Position numbers and translations under genes: made by a program. A DNA stretch of 64,000 nucleotides from Paenibacillus sp. RC334 (lineage in GTDB: Bacteria; Bacillota; Bacilli; Paenibacillales; Paenibacillaceae): contig NZ_CP125370.1 of the NCBI RefSeq assembly GCF_030034735.1, positions 5,317,001 through 5,381,000 of the forward strand, read 5' to 3'. Shown piece after piece: positions 8,718 through 17,693 of the stretch; the stretch's first letter is position 1, and each line of letters opens with the position of its first letter. The notes beneath the pieces were generated by a model. It was not told the DNA's origin. It saw nothing but the letters and a program-made list of their open reading frames with translations, and searched no databases.

Positions 8718-9740
8718 TTATGGAGTATCGTTTGTCTTGGTTGCAGCGGAATCCGTCGTTGTGGTCACAGGTTTGTTTTCTTGCTCAAACATATTTTGTA
8801 CAAAGTTCTTAAGCTTTCTCTGGTCCACACCCAACACCTGTGCCCCCTTAACCGTTGTCTCTCGCACCAGCTCATTCGGTGGAATTTGCTGTTTCGCGAT
8901 CGTTTTGGCGTCGATATTAAAGCCCAATGAAGCCAGTTGCAGCATTTCCGTTGTGCTCAGATTCGTTTCAATATATGGAGAGATGCTGTTTAAAATACTT
9001 GGCAGCTTAATCAGAGACGAGGTCGACTGGATTTTGCCACCCAGCTCGGTAATAAATTTGCGTTGCCGCTCCGTACGCGTAAAATCGGAAGTGGCATCAT
9101 GACGAAAACGCACATATTGCAAGGCCGTTTTACCGTCCATGTGCTGCATTCCCTTTTTCAAATCAATATCAAACTGGTGCTTGTCTGCTTTGGAAGTGTA
9201 GTACATATCCTTTTCGACATCCAAATCAATACCGCCCACAGAATCCACCAGCGCAATAAAGCCGTTAAAATCCGTGTATACATAGTATTGGATCGGTATG
9301 CCGAGCAGGCCGCTCACCGTTTGTCTGGTCAGATCAGGCCCGCCGTAAGAAAATGCAGCATTCAATCGACTTTGCCCATGGCCCGGAATATCAACGTACG
9401 TATCACGCAGGATGGACATGAGCGTAGCCTTCTTCGTGACCGGATCAACAGAAGCAACCATAACAGAGTCAGAGCGTCCTGAATCCTCCCCGCGTGAATC
9501 GCCGCCCAGCAGCAAAATATTCACTCTCTCTTTCCCATCCCACTCTGGGGGAAGAGATACTTCTACAGGCTGTACATTCGTTGGGGACTGGCTTTGTGCT
9601 TGCGGCTTAAATTTCGAATCCTGACCGGTAGCGACCGAAATTTGATTTGTAAAATGATATATAGAGTAAGCATAATATCCGCCCACCAAAAGAACTGCCG
9701 CAGTCACAGAAATGCCCAGCCATTTTAATATTTTTCGCAT
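8718..9740 (-). CDS. LCP family (LytR-CpsA-Psr) cell-wall polymer transferase
   Basis: A 340-residue membrane-anchored enzyme. A single N-terminal span lies at about 8-25; the LCP domain starts near 74 with NILLLGGDSR, and continues with SDSVMVASVDP, TLMSILRDTYVDIPG (about 107-120) and LNAAFSYGGP. The Asp and Arg residues in LGGDSR and ILRDT line the polyprenyl-pyrophosphate site. The family attaches teichoic acid or other anionic polymers from the lipid carrier to peptidoglycan on the outer face of the membrane. The C-terminus is a short Thr/Asn-rich tail. The start is ATG 9740 with a weak GAGGTT site. It is a single-gene unit with its own terminator. Confidence 0.9.
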   Translation of the reverse strand: MRKILKWLGISVTAAVLLVGGYYAYSIYHFTNQISVATGQDSKFKPQAQSQSPTNVQPVEVSLPPEWDGKERVNILLLGGDSRGEDSGRSDSVMVASVDPVTKKATLMSILRDTYVDIPGHGQSRLNAAFSYGGPDLTRQTVSGLLGIPIQYYVYTDFNGFIALVDSVGGIDLDVEKDMYYTSKADKHQFDIDLKKGMQHMDGKTALQYVRFRHDATSDFTRTERQRKFITELGGKIQSTSSLIKLPSILNSISPYIETNLSTTEMLQLASLGFNIDAKTIAKQQIPPNELVRETTVKGAQVLGVDQRKLKNFVQNMFEQENKPVTTTTDSAATKTNDTP

Positions 9741-9854
9741 ATTTTCGAGTAACCTCGCTTTTATTCAACATCTTTCAGCTTATAAAAGCATACCCTCCCT
9801 GCAAGTTATCTGTCAATTCGCGTCGTCTGTTCAGCGTACACGATTGACCTGTGA

Positions 9855-10823
9855 CTAATGGTAGTTTTCCTTGTCTGTCACGCTGTTATTCTTATGTTCT
9901 TGCGGCGCCAGGTTAGCTTTGTCAGGAGTGTCCGCGTACCATGGATTAAGATGCACAAGCACCTCGTAAACCCTCGGCTCCTGCTTCATCACGGCCCCTT
10001 TGATCAGCCGGATAATATCATGTCCCTGCTGAATCGTCAGGGAGGCATCCACAGAAGCGCGGATATCCACAATAATGTAATGACCGTGCTCACGGGCACG
10101 GATGCGGTCAATTCGCTGAACCTCGGCTACACTTAGGGCTGCTTCGGCATAGCTTTCGATTTCCTCGGTTGCAATCGCCTTTTCCATCAGTACATCTATG
10201 GATTCACGGCCCATTTCCCACGCCAGCCTCAGAACCAGCAATGCGACCACAAACCCGGCAATCGGGTCACCGTAGGATAAAATATGAATGCTCCAGTGCT
10301 CCCCGATCAAGCCCAAACCGATACCCAGTACAGCAGCAGCGGAGGCGTACACGTCCGCCAGATGATCTTTGGCCGTAGCAATGAGACCCTGGCTATTGGC
10401 TGCCCTTCCGATACGGATCGTATATATATACAGCCATTGCTTCCAGAGCAGGGAGATGATCGCCGCCACCAATGCCAGTATATGTTCCTTCGGCATCGGT
10501 TCAAACAGCGCCATAATGGAATGGTAGCCGATAAATATGCCGGCTGCGAACAAAATGACCGCTACCACGCTGGCTCCAATAACCTCTGCCTTGCCGTGAC
10601 CATATGGATGATCCTCATCCGGCGGCAGACTCGATATACGCATCGCCCCCAGCGCCGTTGCCGAGGCGATTACGTCCCCGGCGTTATGCACACCGTCAGC
10701 AACCAGCACTTTGCTGTTGAACATGACGCCTGTAATGATCTTAATGCCGGTTAATAGGATGTTGCTGATCAGACTGATCCACGCTGACACCATAGCGCGT
10801 TTGCCCATATCCTGTTCCTGCAT
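9855..10823 (-). CDS. Cation diffusion facilitator family metal efflux protein
   Basis: The 322-residue product has the N-terminal CDF fold: spans at about 11-35, 78-100, 110-135 and 155-205 and the metal-site pattern VADGVHNAGD (41-50; Asp43, His46, Asp50) with DHPYGHGKAE (71-80). A second HxxxD-like site is in the later spans (AKDHLADVYAS). A cytoplasmic C-terminal domain (about 210-300) ends with VLVHLNPW. Family members export Zn, Mn, Fe or Co in exchange for protons. Which metal is used cannot be read from the sequence. A perfect inverted repeat sits in its leader (10847-10888), so control by metal or attenuation is possible. Confidence 0.9.
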   Translation of the reverse strand: MQEQDMGKRAMVSAWISLISNILLTGIKIITGVMFNSKVLVADGVHNAGDVIASATALGAMRISSLPPDEDHPYGHGKAEVIGASVVAVILFAAGIFIGYHSIMALFEPMPKEHILALVAAIISLLWKQWLYIYTIRIGRAANSQGLIATAKDHLADVYASAAAVLGIGLGLIGEHWSIHILSYGDPIAGFVVALLVLRLAWEMGRESIDVLMEKAIATEEIESYAEAALSVAEVQRIDRIRAREHGHYIIVDIRASVDASLTIQQGHDIIRLIKGAVMKQEPRVYEVLVHLNPWYADTPDKANLAPQEHKNNSVTDKENYH

Positions 10824-10846
10824 GATGTATAACCTCCGTATCTATC

Positions 10847-10888
10847 TTAAAAACAACTGTTATCGCCAAGTTAATCAGTTGTTTTTAA
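10847..10888 (-). promoter_or_regulatory. 13-bp perfect inverted repeat in the CDF leader
   Basis: The arms TTAAAAACAACTG and CAGTTGTTTTTAA are separated by 16 bases and lie about 10 bases upstream of the GGAGG ribosome-binding site of the cation efflux gene. On the minus strand the hairpin ends in GTTTTTAA, so it could act as a weak attenuator, or the repeat could be a repressor site. Confidence 0.55.
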
Positions 10889-10981
10889 GGCAGCTATGCT
10901 GCTGGTTTTCTTTAGTTGCTCAGCGCAGTAATGCTGCTTATGTCATCCTATGATGCTGCCGCATCGGCGGCATGGGTGGAG

Positions 10982-11026
10982 ATGATAATAGCCCCGGAAG
11001 ATGAGCCTCTCCGGGGCTATTATCAT
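10982..11026 (-). terminator. Strong terminator after the DEAD-box helicase gene
   Basis: A 16-bp perfect stem (ATGATAATAGCCCCGG and its complement) lies between the helicase stop and the CDF leader. The hairpin has no long T-tract on either strand, but stem strength and position fit a terminator. Confidence 0.6.
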
Positions 11027-11062
11027 AACCATAGTTGAGCGTTCTATGAGAACACTCTTGCT

Positions 11063-12736
11063 TTATCTGGACCGTCCGCGACGGCCTCCCTGTCCTTGTG
11101 CCCCGCGCGGTCCGCCCTTGGCCTGTCCACCACGACCACCTTGGCCTCCGCGTGCGGAACCACCGCTGCTGCGGTCATACCCGCCGCGTTCGCTGCTTTG
11201 CCCTGCGGAGCGTCCTTGGCCTCCGCGCGTGGAACCGCTGCTGCTGCGGTCATACCCGCCGCGTTCGCTGCTTTGCCCTGCGGAGCGTCCTTGGCCTCCG
11301 CGCGTGGAACCGCTGCTGCTGCGGTCATACCCGCCGCGTTCGCTGCTTTGCCCTGCGGAGCGTCCTTGGCCTCCGCGCGTGGAACCGCTGCTGCTGCGGC
11401 TGGAGCGACGCTCGCCGCCTGCGGATGCAGCGCGCTCTTCGCGCGGCTGCTCCCGCTCGGTGCGGCCACGGCCTGCGCCGTCACGGCGACCCGCCTGTTC
11501 GCGACCGCTGCCCCGGCGTCCGCCGCCGGAACCGTTGCCGCCGAAGGAACGGCGGTCGTTTCTGCCTGAGCGGTGTTCTCCGCCCTGCCGCTCAGCTGTA
11601 TTGGCAGCAGGTCTACGCTGCCCGCCGCCCTCGCTGCTGGTGAAGGTAACACCAGCAACCTTCTGGATGTTCCGAAGCTCTGGAACATCCCGTGGCGTGG
11701 CGAGCGTTACCGCCACACCTTTGCCTCCGGCACGGCCGGTACGCCCGATGCGGTGAATGTAGCTTTCGGCATCCTGCGGCATGTCATAGTTAAAGACATG
11801 CGTTACGCCTTCCACATCCAGGCCGCGTGCGGCTACATCGGTCGCTACGAGCAGTTGAAGCTTCGCTTCACGGAACGCCTTCATTACTTGCTCACGCTTG
11901 TTCTGGGACAAGTCCCCGTGCAGCTCGCCGCTCTGGAAGCCCATTTCTTGCAACTGCTCATTTAGCGCAGCAGCGCGGCGCTTCGTACGGCAGAAAATTA
12001 CAGCCAAATACGGACGATCTGTATTCAGCATGTCCACCAATGCCTGCTGCTTGCCCCGATCCGTCGTCTGTACAACGACCTGACGGATTTGGCTCACCGG
12101 AACGGAAGAAGCAGACTTCACTTTTACATCCACAGGCTCGTTCATATATACACGAGCCAATTTGCGGATACCTGCTGGCATCGTAGCAGAGAACAGCATC
12201 GTCTGCCTCCGGTACGGAACTTCCTGAAGAATCGTCTCTACATCGTTCAGAAAGCCCATGTGCAGCATTTGGTCAGCTTCATCCAGCACCAGCATTTTAA
12301 CACCGCTCAGATCCAGCGTGCCGCGTCTCAGGTGATCCAGCAATCGTCCGGGTGTACCGATAATCAACTGTGCGCCGCCCTTCAGCTTGCGAAGCTGACG
12401 CTCTACATCCTGTCCTCCGTAAACAGCCAGCAACGACAAGCTTGGCTCCGTAGCCGCCAATAAGTTCGCTTCCTGTGTAATCTGGAGCGCCAGCTCACGC
12501 GTTGGAGCAATCACGAGCGCCTGCGGATGGCGCTTGTCCAGATTCATTTTTTGCAAAATCGGCAGTAAAAACGCAAGCGTTTTACCTGTTCCCGTATGCG
12601 CCTCGGCAATAACGTCCTGACCTTCCATCAACAGCGGAATGGACTCCTGCTGTACAGGTGTTGGTGCTGTAATTCCCTGCTCTTTCAAGGCGTCTACCCA
12701 ATGTTGCTCTACGCCTAATGCTGCAAAATTCTTCAA
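11063..12736 (-). CDS. DEAD-box ATP-dependent RNA helicase, CshA-like, with RGG-rich tail
   Basis: The start chosen is TTG 12736, because AAGGGAAGTG lies eight bases upstream; an in-frame TTG ten codons earlier lacks such a site. The 557-residue product has the Q-motif region (NFAALGVEQ), motif I AHTGTGKT (46-53), PTRELA (78-83), GTPGR (127-131), DEAD (152-155), SAT (183-185) and later HRIGRTGRAG. It unwinds structured RNA in cold adaptation, mRNA turnover or ribosome assembly. From about residue 375 the tail is Arg/Gly/Ser-rich and contains three exact 25-residue repeats, a low-complexity RNA-binding region. Its long leader (to 13162) may hold cold-shock-type control, but I see no firm element. 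Confidence 0.95.
   Translation of the reverse strand: MKNFAALGVEQHWVDALKEQGITAPTPVQQESIPLLMEGQDVIAEAHTGTGKTLAFLLPILQKMNLDKRHPQALVIAPTRELALQITQEANLLAATEPSLSLLAVYGGQDVERQLRKLKGGAQLIIGTPGRLLDHLRRGTLDLSGVKMLVLDEADQMLHMGFLNDVETILQEVPYRRQTMLFSATMPAGIRKLARVYMNEPVDVKVKSASSVPVSQIRQVVVQTTDRGKQQALVDMLNTDRPYLAVIFCRTKRRAAALNEQLQEMGFQSGELHGDLSQNKREQVMKAFREAKLQLLVATDVAARGLDVEGVTHVFNYDMPQDAESYIHRIGRTGRAGGKGVAVTLATPRDVPELRNIQKVAGVTFTSSEGGGQRRPAANTAERQGGEHRSGRNDRRSFGGNGSGGGRRGSGREQAGRRDGAGRGRTEREQPREERAASAGGERRSSRSSSGSTRGGQGRSAGQSSERGGYDRSSSGSTRGGQGRSAGQSSERGGYDRSSSGSTRGGQGRSAGQSSERGGYDRSSGGSARGGQGGRGGQAKGGPRGAQGQGGRRGRSR
11171..11395 (-). repeat. Three exact 75-bp tandem repeats in the helicase tail
   Basis: Copies at 11171-11245, 11246-11320 and 11321-11395 appear identical at the DNA level. 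They encode a 25-residue unit beginning RSSSGSTRGGQG and ending ERGGYD. A diverged partial copy lies at about 11096-11170. The unit number is likely to vary between strains by slippage or recombination. Confidence 0.9.
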
Positions 12737-13162
12737 GTGGTATTCACTTCCCTTATCCGTATTCAATATGTGTCACGTAAAATAGGTTCATGTGCCATAT
12801 GACATTCATCGTTCCATAGTTCAGAATTCCCATTTTTGTATCGGTTCTCATTCAACCCTTTTCAGGAAGGGAGCTTATCCGTTATCGTTGATTCTGTTCA
12901 TGTAACCAAAACATACGGCCGCAATGCGGCTCAGGCCGTTCCATATATGACTTTCCTAGTATACGCGAAGTTGAACGGGTTTCCAAACCATTTTAATGAA
13001 CGGATGCAAAAGGTGAATTTAGTTACCATGTCAGATATTATGAAATAGGAAATGCTCGAACAGAACACCCAGACATAAATTATGTTTTCCAATCATGGAC
13101 TTGTTTTTCTTTACCACAACCTTGAAAAATCCATTATACTAAACATCAGGAGGTTGAAACTT
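12737..13162. promoter_or_regulatory. Divergent intergenic region
   Basis: The region separates the leftward helicase gene from the rightward operon at 13163. A probable -10 box TATACT (13135-13140), with TTACCA 18 bases upstream, and AGGAGG at about 13149 serve the right-hand gene. The remainder would be the helicase promoter and leader. I see no gene in it. Confidence 0.45.
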
Positions 13163-13807
13163 ATGCATATTCAGGTTCAAAACGTTGAGAAAAAAGAAAA
13201 CGATTATCTCATTCATTACAAAGCCGGGGGCACACTGCCGTTCGTTCCGCATGATATTGTTCTGATTCATGGCAAGCAGTATTTTATCGGCACGATTGTG
13301 GAGGTAGGGGCGGAACAGGCTCTTTTACGTATCAATCCGCAATATGAGAGCCAGTTGGCAGGCTCCATCGGGCTTGAACTGGCTTTCTCACCGACCGTCT
13401 CCATTCAAGGAGCAGATAAAATCGTGGAAAAGCTCGGATATTTCCCTCCCTTTCATTATGACCAAATTACAGCAGCTGATATCACAAAGGACCAGATAAC
13501 ATTGACGATTGAGCTATCACCCCCTACCGTACTGATACCCAAATCACCCGATCTGACTCCTTCCGCTGAACAGCCTTTACGTTCTACATCTTCAACGGAA
13601 AATGTACCCCGTTACGCGGTGTCCTTTACTTTTTTAGAGACAAAGGAACATGAGTTGACCGCTATGGAAACGGAAAATATCATTTTACAGCTTGATTTCC
13701 GTTATGAAGAAGCGGATATGGTGATTGATATTGATGCATTAACCGGACTGTCAGGCAGCTTCCTGTGCAGAGGCATCCGTGCGGAGATTGCAGAGTTGAA
13801 TGAATAA
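13163..13807 (+). CDS. Hypothetical protein, first gene of an unknown operon
   Basis: The start is ATG 13163, preceded by AGGAGG; an earlier in-frame ATG at 13082 has no ribosome-binding site and lies upstream of the likely promoter. The product is about 214 residues and soluble, with a probable N-terminal beta domain (YLIHYKAGGTLPFVPHD, HGKQYFIGTIVEV) and a C-terminal acidic part (YAVSFTFLETKEHEL). I do not recognise the family. It overlaps the next gene by eight bases, so the two are co-translated. The four genes after it run the same way and all look like small accessory proteins. Confidence 0.7.
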   Translation: MHIQVQNVEKKENDYLIHYKAGGTLPFVPHDIVLIHGKQYFIGTIVEVGAEQALLRINPQYESQLAGSIGLELAFSPTVSIQGADKIVEKLGYFPPFHYDQITAADITKDQITLTIELSPPTVLIPKSPDLTPSAEQPLRSTSSTENVPRYAVSFTFLETKEHELTAMETENIILQLDFRYEEADMVIDIDALTGLSGSFLCRGIRAEIAELNE

Positions 13808-14264
13808 ACAGGAGGCTCGGGAGCTGCTGCGCTGTCATTCTTTTACACATGATGATCTGGATCATCCCAAAATGACGAACGGATTTTTTCTGTTGCAGTT
13901 GGCGCAGCAGTCGTCCGAGGATGAGCTTATTCGTATGGAGGCGCTGAAGGTCATCGGACTGTACACGGATGGCAACCAGCAGCCGACCATTTTACGGGGA
14001 ATTTGCGAGCTGCTGGTCACGCCTGACGAAGATGATGATGTGCAAATAGCCGCTTTGCAAACTTTGGCATGGATGCCCTGCTCGGAAGCAGAACTCGGAT
14101 TGGCCCTGAAGCTGATCCACAGTGATGCATACATATTAGTCAAGGAAGCAGCCTTTGCGCTGCTGTGCTCACATAAGCACCTGCCTTTCGCACAACATGC
14201 CCTGAAGCAATTGTTACAACATGAGGAATTCGGCGTGTCTGCCAAGCGGGAACTGTCAAGATAA
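13800..14264 (+). CDS. HEAT-repeat-like protein
   Basis: This 154-residue protein is almost all helical. Segments such as DELIRMEALKVIGLY, DVQIAALQTLAWM and YILVKEAAFALLCSH show the paired-helix pattern of HEAT repeats, with about three repeats between residues 35 and 150. HEAT proteins act as binding scaffolds, so its partner rather than an enzymatic role is expected. It starts inside the end of the previous gene (ATG 13800) and shares its transcript. No signal peptide or membrane span is seen. Confidence 0.6.
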   Translation: MNKQEARELLRCHSFTHDDLDHPKMTNGFFLLQLAQQSSEDELIRMEALKVIGLYTDGNQQPTILRGICELLVTPDEDDDVQIAALQTLAWMPCSEAELGLALKLIHSDAYILVKEAAFALLCSHKHLPFAQHALKQLLQHEEFGVSAKRELSR

Positions 14265-14293
14265 TCGACAACCAAAGGAGAATCAACCTACTC

Positions 14294-14923
14294 ATGCGAG
14301 TCAAAATATTTATATTCATACTTATTATCGGGGTAATATGTGTTCCCGCCTATTTCATCATGAGCAGCTTCGGGTTATTTCAAAATGAAAAGGTACTTGT
14401 ACAGTACAAGGTTGCCGTGGACTTGGAGGGTGAAAAGTATGATGCCTGGCCTGTAATCAGCAGCTTTACCGCTATAGACAAAAAAGGCGACGACCGTCAG
14501 CTCTACTATCAGGCGGAAGGCGCCGGCTTAGAATACTTGTTTCAGTTAGCCTATGGACAATATGAACTCAAGCCCTCCAAAGAAAATCCTTTTCTGGACG
14601 GAAGGATTCACTACACCCTGGATCATCCCGATTACGTTCGGCAAGAGAAGAAATATAAGAACGCCAACGATTACAGTCAGTTACAGCATTATTATAACCA
14701 GCAGGAACAAGTCATCTATACTTATAATCCCGAAGCCAGGCTTGACAAGGCATATGTTCGCTCCATTATCACAACAGGTATGACTCGCAGCTCTGGTGGA
14801 TCAAGCAGTCTTGTGAAAGATAACTACATCAATATCAGTAGACTGTTCAAGGACAAGCTGGGAATTACCGTAAAAGTAGACGTGGACGAGGACAATAAAA
14901 TCGTTACTCTATTCATAATATGA
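14294..14923 (+). CDS. Hypothetical membrane-anchored or secreted protein
   Basis: The product has 209 residues. A strongly hydrophobic segment at about 4-28 (IFIFILIIGVICVPAYFIM) is an uncleaved anchor or signal peptide; the rest, rich in Tyr and charged residues, would face outside. I do not recognise the domain. AAAGGAG lies 13 bases before the ATG at 14294, a rather long spacing. It is third in the co-directional set. Confidence 0.6.
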   Translation: MRVKIFIFILIIGVICVPAYFIMSSFGLFQNEKVLVQYKVAVDLEGEKYDAWPVISSFTAIDKKGDDRQLYYQAEGAGLEYLFQLAYGQYELKPSKENPFLDGRIHYTLDHPDYVRQEKKYKNANDYSQLQHYYNQQEQVIYTYNPEARLDKAYVRSIITTGMTRSSGGSSSLVKDNYINISRLFKDKLGITVKVDVDEDNKIVTLFII

Positions 14924-14954
14924 AAAATATCCGTGAGAAAGGAAGGGGATACTT

Positions 14955-15515
14955 ATGACAGAAACACAACAATATCGATTGGGACCTGCTTATTTGGAGG
15001 GATGGGCTGTACCCGAGAACCCGGACGCATGGATCGAGCAGGAATGGACAGGAAAGCTCCGTTCTCAGGCCGGACATACGAAATTTCATATTTTTTATTA
15101 TGGAGAGTGGATGGACGAGCTGATCGCCGTGACTGAATTTGCACCTCAGCTCATGATTGCGGAGGATACGGTCACGGGCGAACAGATCGTGATATTTGAC
15201 GGAACCCGACACGGTTACGACGCACTGCTATGCGAAGTATATACGGAGGAACAGCAGAACAACCGCACTCCCCTTTTACCCTATTTAGATGAAGACGGTG
15301 AGGATACGTTTGAGGTGAGCGTGACCGCTTATTACAATGTCGATTGGGATGATGAATTTTCAGACGATGTGGATGAGGATGGGCAGCTTGAGCTGATCAA
15401 CGGCAAGCTATGCGATTTTGAAGAGGCGAAGCGGAACGGCTTTGATGCGATTAGTATTACGATTACAAGCGCCAAAGGTCTGAAAACAGAAATCATTCAG
15501 GAAGAGCTGGCCTGA
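14955..15515 (+). CDS. Acidic hypothetical protein
   Basis: This 186-residue protein starts at ATG 14955 after GGAAGGGG. It is very acidic, with YLDEDGED and DDEFSDDVDEDGQLEL near residues 112-142. It has no Cys-rich site, signal peptide or membrane span. High acidity is common among immunity and antirestriction proteins that mimic or block basic partners, but this is only an analogy. The family is not recognised. It follows the membrane-anchored gene by 31 bases. Confidence 0.65.
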   Translation: MTETQQYRLGPAYLEGWAVPENPDAWIEQEWTGKLRSQAGHTKFHIFYYGEWMDELIAVTEFAPQLMIAEDTVTGEQIVIFDGTRHGYDALLCEVYTEEQQNNRTPLLPYLDEDGEDTFEVSVTAYYNVDWDDEFSDDVDEDGQLELINGKLCDFEEAKRNGFDAISITITSAKGLKTEIIQEELA

Positions 15516-15520
15516 CGAGG

Positions 15521-15863
15521 ATGGAACAGAAACGCTTCAAGGATGAATCTCTGAGCGTGAGCGGTATGAATGAATGGGTATTCACCAATCTGGAACGTTT
15601 TCAGAGCAATCCTGTCAATACCACCTATTATATCATCCCGGAGGAAGAGCTATGGGAGCTGGAGGATGCAGGTCTCACCGTCACCAATCACCGCGATGAA
15701 AGTATTCCCGCTTCCCTTCCCGATCACCATGCACAGACATGGCTGGAGATAGCGACCGTGCAGGATGTCATTGAAGTGCTACCGCAGCGGCAACGAGCCG
15801 GACATCCACCGCATCGCACAGGGACTTCAGTATTACCATGAATACGATGCTTTTATGGAATAA
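15521..15863 (+). pseudogene. Small hypothetical gene with a late frameshift
   Basis: The frame from ATG 15521 reads MEQKRFKDESLSVSGMNEW ... LEIATVQDVIEV and then turns into Arg/Pro-rich nonsense. In another frame, coding-like sequence resumes exactly there (YRSGNEPDIHRIAQGLQYYH) and ends at 15863, so a one-base change near 15779 splits a gene of about 113 residues. It begins five bases after the previous stop. It overlaps the 3' end of the opposing gene by about ten bases. Whether the shift is real or a sequencing error cannot be told. The family is not recognised with certainty. Confidence 0.6.
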
Positions 15864-17487
15864 GCGTCTCCAGCCGCACTTTTACCTCAGGATCAGCCTG
15901 TTTCAGACTGCTTTTCAGCTTTTTCTCGCCGCCCCAAATTCGGTAAACGAGCAGCTCTTTGTCGTAATCGTCCAGCTTCTCAAGCTCCTCGACCAGCACC
16001 TGTGCCTGCTCCACATTTTGGATTCCGGACGACTTCAACGGCTTGGCACTTTGGTTGCCTGCCAGAAGAATCTTCGTCCAAACTGGAATCGTGTCCGGTG
16101 TCAGTCCATGCGCTTCGGCAAAAGCAGCCGCGTAGCCGTCCTGTACCGACTGATGCTCCGTGTCCACCAGCTTCATATAGCGAATCACCAATGGAAAATA
16201 GTCCGTTCCTTTCAGGCCCAGTCCCATCACCGCATAGGTGCCCGGCATCGCCGATTTTTCTCCCGGATCCACATCGTTGTACCACTTGAACTCTTCCATC
16301 GCGATATCTGCATATTCAGCCAGTAGCGGGTAGAGAGCTGGATATTCCAGTGCATTGGCAAAAAAACGATGCAACGTGGATTTAGCCAGCTTGGGCACAG
16401 GCAGGATATTTTTCACCTTGCTCTTGAGCTTCAGGCGATATTCCTTGGTAAAGCCCTTCTGTAAAATATCGCATACATATACGAGCGCTTCCCTGTAGCT
16501 CTCTTCTTCCTCCGAACGAATATGAACCTCCAGCGTTTGCAAAATATCATTCGCTTTACAGGTGACACGCTCGCTTGTGTATAGCGCTGGAATGCTACCT
16601 GATCCGCTCTTGAGCCACTGGGCGGCCTGCTCCGAGCCTAGCTGTGAAGCGATCTCCAAATATTTCTGCCGTGCATCGGCATCGGTCGAACCCACTCGCA
16701 TCGCGGTGAGCAGGAACATCTCTATGGCTGGTGCAGGAATATCTGAAGGACGAATATCAGGCTTCACCGTATAATCCAGCCCGTAGCTTTTTTCACGATC
16801 CGCATACCTCGCCAAAAATTCATCTTCGGCCCAACGCTTCAAGTCACCGTTAAGCTGATGTCTCCATGCTTCCTCACGATTGCGGCTCACCTTCACTTTT
16901 GCATCCATTCGATCCAGAAGGTCACCTACCCGTTCGGCATCTATAGGGTACAAATGAGGATCGAGCAAGTGCCTCACAAAGAAAAAATCGTCCTTTTCCT
17001 TCGGCACAGCTTTACTGGAGGGGTTGAGCTTCTGTTCCACAAACTGCTGGATAGAGGCTAACAAATGCTGTCGTTTATCTTCGTTTAGAAGTGAAAATGT
17101 AAAATGGCTGGATTTCTTCTCCAAGACCACTTCCAGATGAAATTCCAGCCGATAACGAAAGAACATGGAACTAAATTTTTCAGACTTAAACAGCGTCTCT
17201 ATCCGTTCCCTGATCACAGGCATCCATTCGTCCTGCACCTGCTGGAGCGTTACACCCTCCGTAAAATTAGGAATCTTCGTATCCGGTTTACGACTGTCCC
17301 AATCAAATAGCTCATAGATGTCTACCCGTAGTCCGTTCTTATTACACATGACGTTCAAGTATTCATGAATTCCTTCGTGAAGGGCACTTTTTGTCTGGAA
17401 TTCGGCGATTCGTTTTTGCTCAGAAGCGTATACCTTATCAATTGCCTCGAAAATCGGATCTATGTATGCTTGTACCCCTGATGCCAT
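15853..17487 (-). CDS. Large hypothetical protein, possibly DUF6138 family
   Basis: The start chosen is ATG 17487, eleven bases after AAGGAGG; the in-frame ATG at 17508 precedes that site. The product has about 544 residues and is soluble and mostly helical (for example HEGIHEYLNVMC, YRLEFHLEVVLEKKSSHFTF, VEQAQVLVEELEKLDDYDKE). I have a weak memory of this pattern as DUF6138 from Bacillus and Paenibacillus, with no known function. It faces the small acidic operon tail to tail and the SUKH-like gene head to head. Confidence 0.6.
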   Translation of the reverse strand: MASGVQAYIDPIFEAIDKVYASEQKRIAEFQTKSALHEGIHEYLNVMCNKNGLRVDIYELFDWDSRKPDTKIPNFTEGVTLQQVQDEWMPVIRERIETLFKSEKFSSMFFRYRLEFHLEVVLEKKSSHFTFSLLNEDKRQHLLASIQQFVEQKLNPSSKAVPKEKDDFFFVRHLLDPHLYPIDAERVGDLLDRMDAKVKVSRNREEAWRHQLNGDLKRWAEDEFLARYADREKSYGLDYTVKPDIRPSDIPAPAIEMFLLTAMRVGSTDADARQKYLEIASQLGSEQAAQWLKSGSGSIPALYTSERVTCKANDILQTLEVHIRSEEEESYREALVYVCDILQKGFTKEYRLKLKSKVKNILPVPKLAKSTLHRFFANALEYPALYPLLAEYADIAMEEFKWYNDVDPGEKSAMPGTYAVMGLGLKGTDYFPLVIRYMKLVDTEHQSVQDGYAAAFAEAHGLTPDTIPVWTKILLAGNQSAKPLKSSGIQNVEQAQVLVEELEKLDDYDKELLVYRIWGGEKKLKSSLKQADPEVKVRLETLIP

Positions 17488-17693
17488 TATGATGTGTTCC
17501 TCCTTCATCCCCTACAAATTGTAGTTCTAACGTAATTAAGATAGACTAATTTATAACTATTTTATTTCCTGATTATAGCATATCTCTCATTTACTTTTGG
17601 ACTCAATGAGCAGAAAGCAACGGAGCTTCGTAATGAGATTCTGTCATTCTTGCAGAAGCAGCATTGCCGGACTTTAAAGTAAAAGGAGGACGA

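Noticed and set aside
11171..11395. Possible CRISPR array
   Set aside because: The repeats are contiguous with no spacers and are in frame in the helicase gene.
11001..11756. Long Pro/Arg/Cys-rich open frame opposite the helicase gene (251 codons)
   Set aside because: It is open only because of the GC-rich repetitive helicase tail on the other strand; it has no ribosome-binding site and no domain.
12836..13048. 70-codon plus-strand frame in the helicase leader
   Set aside because: No ribosome-binding site and no recognisable domain; the region is better explained as divergent regulatory sequence.
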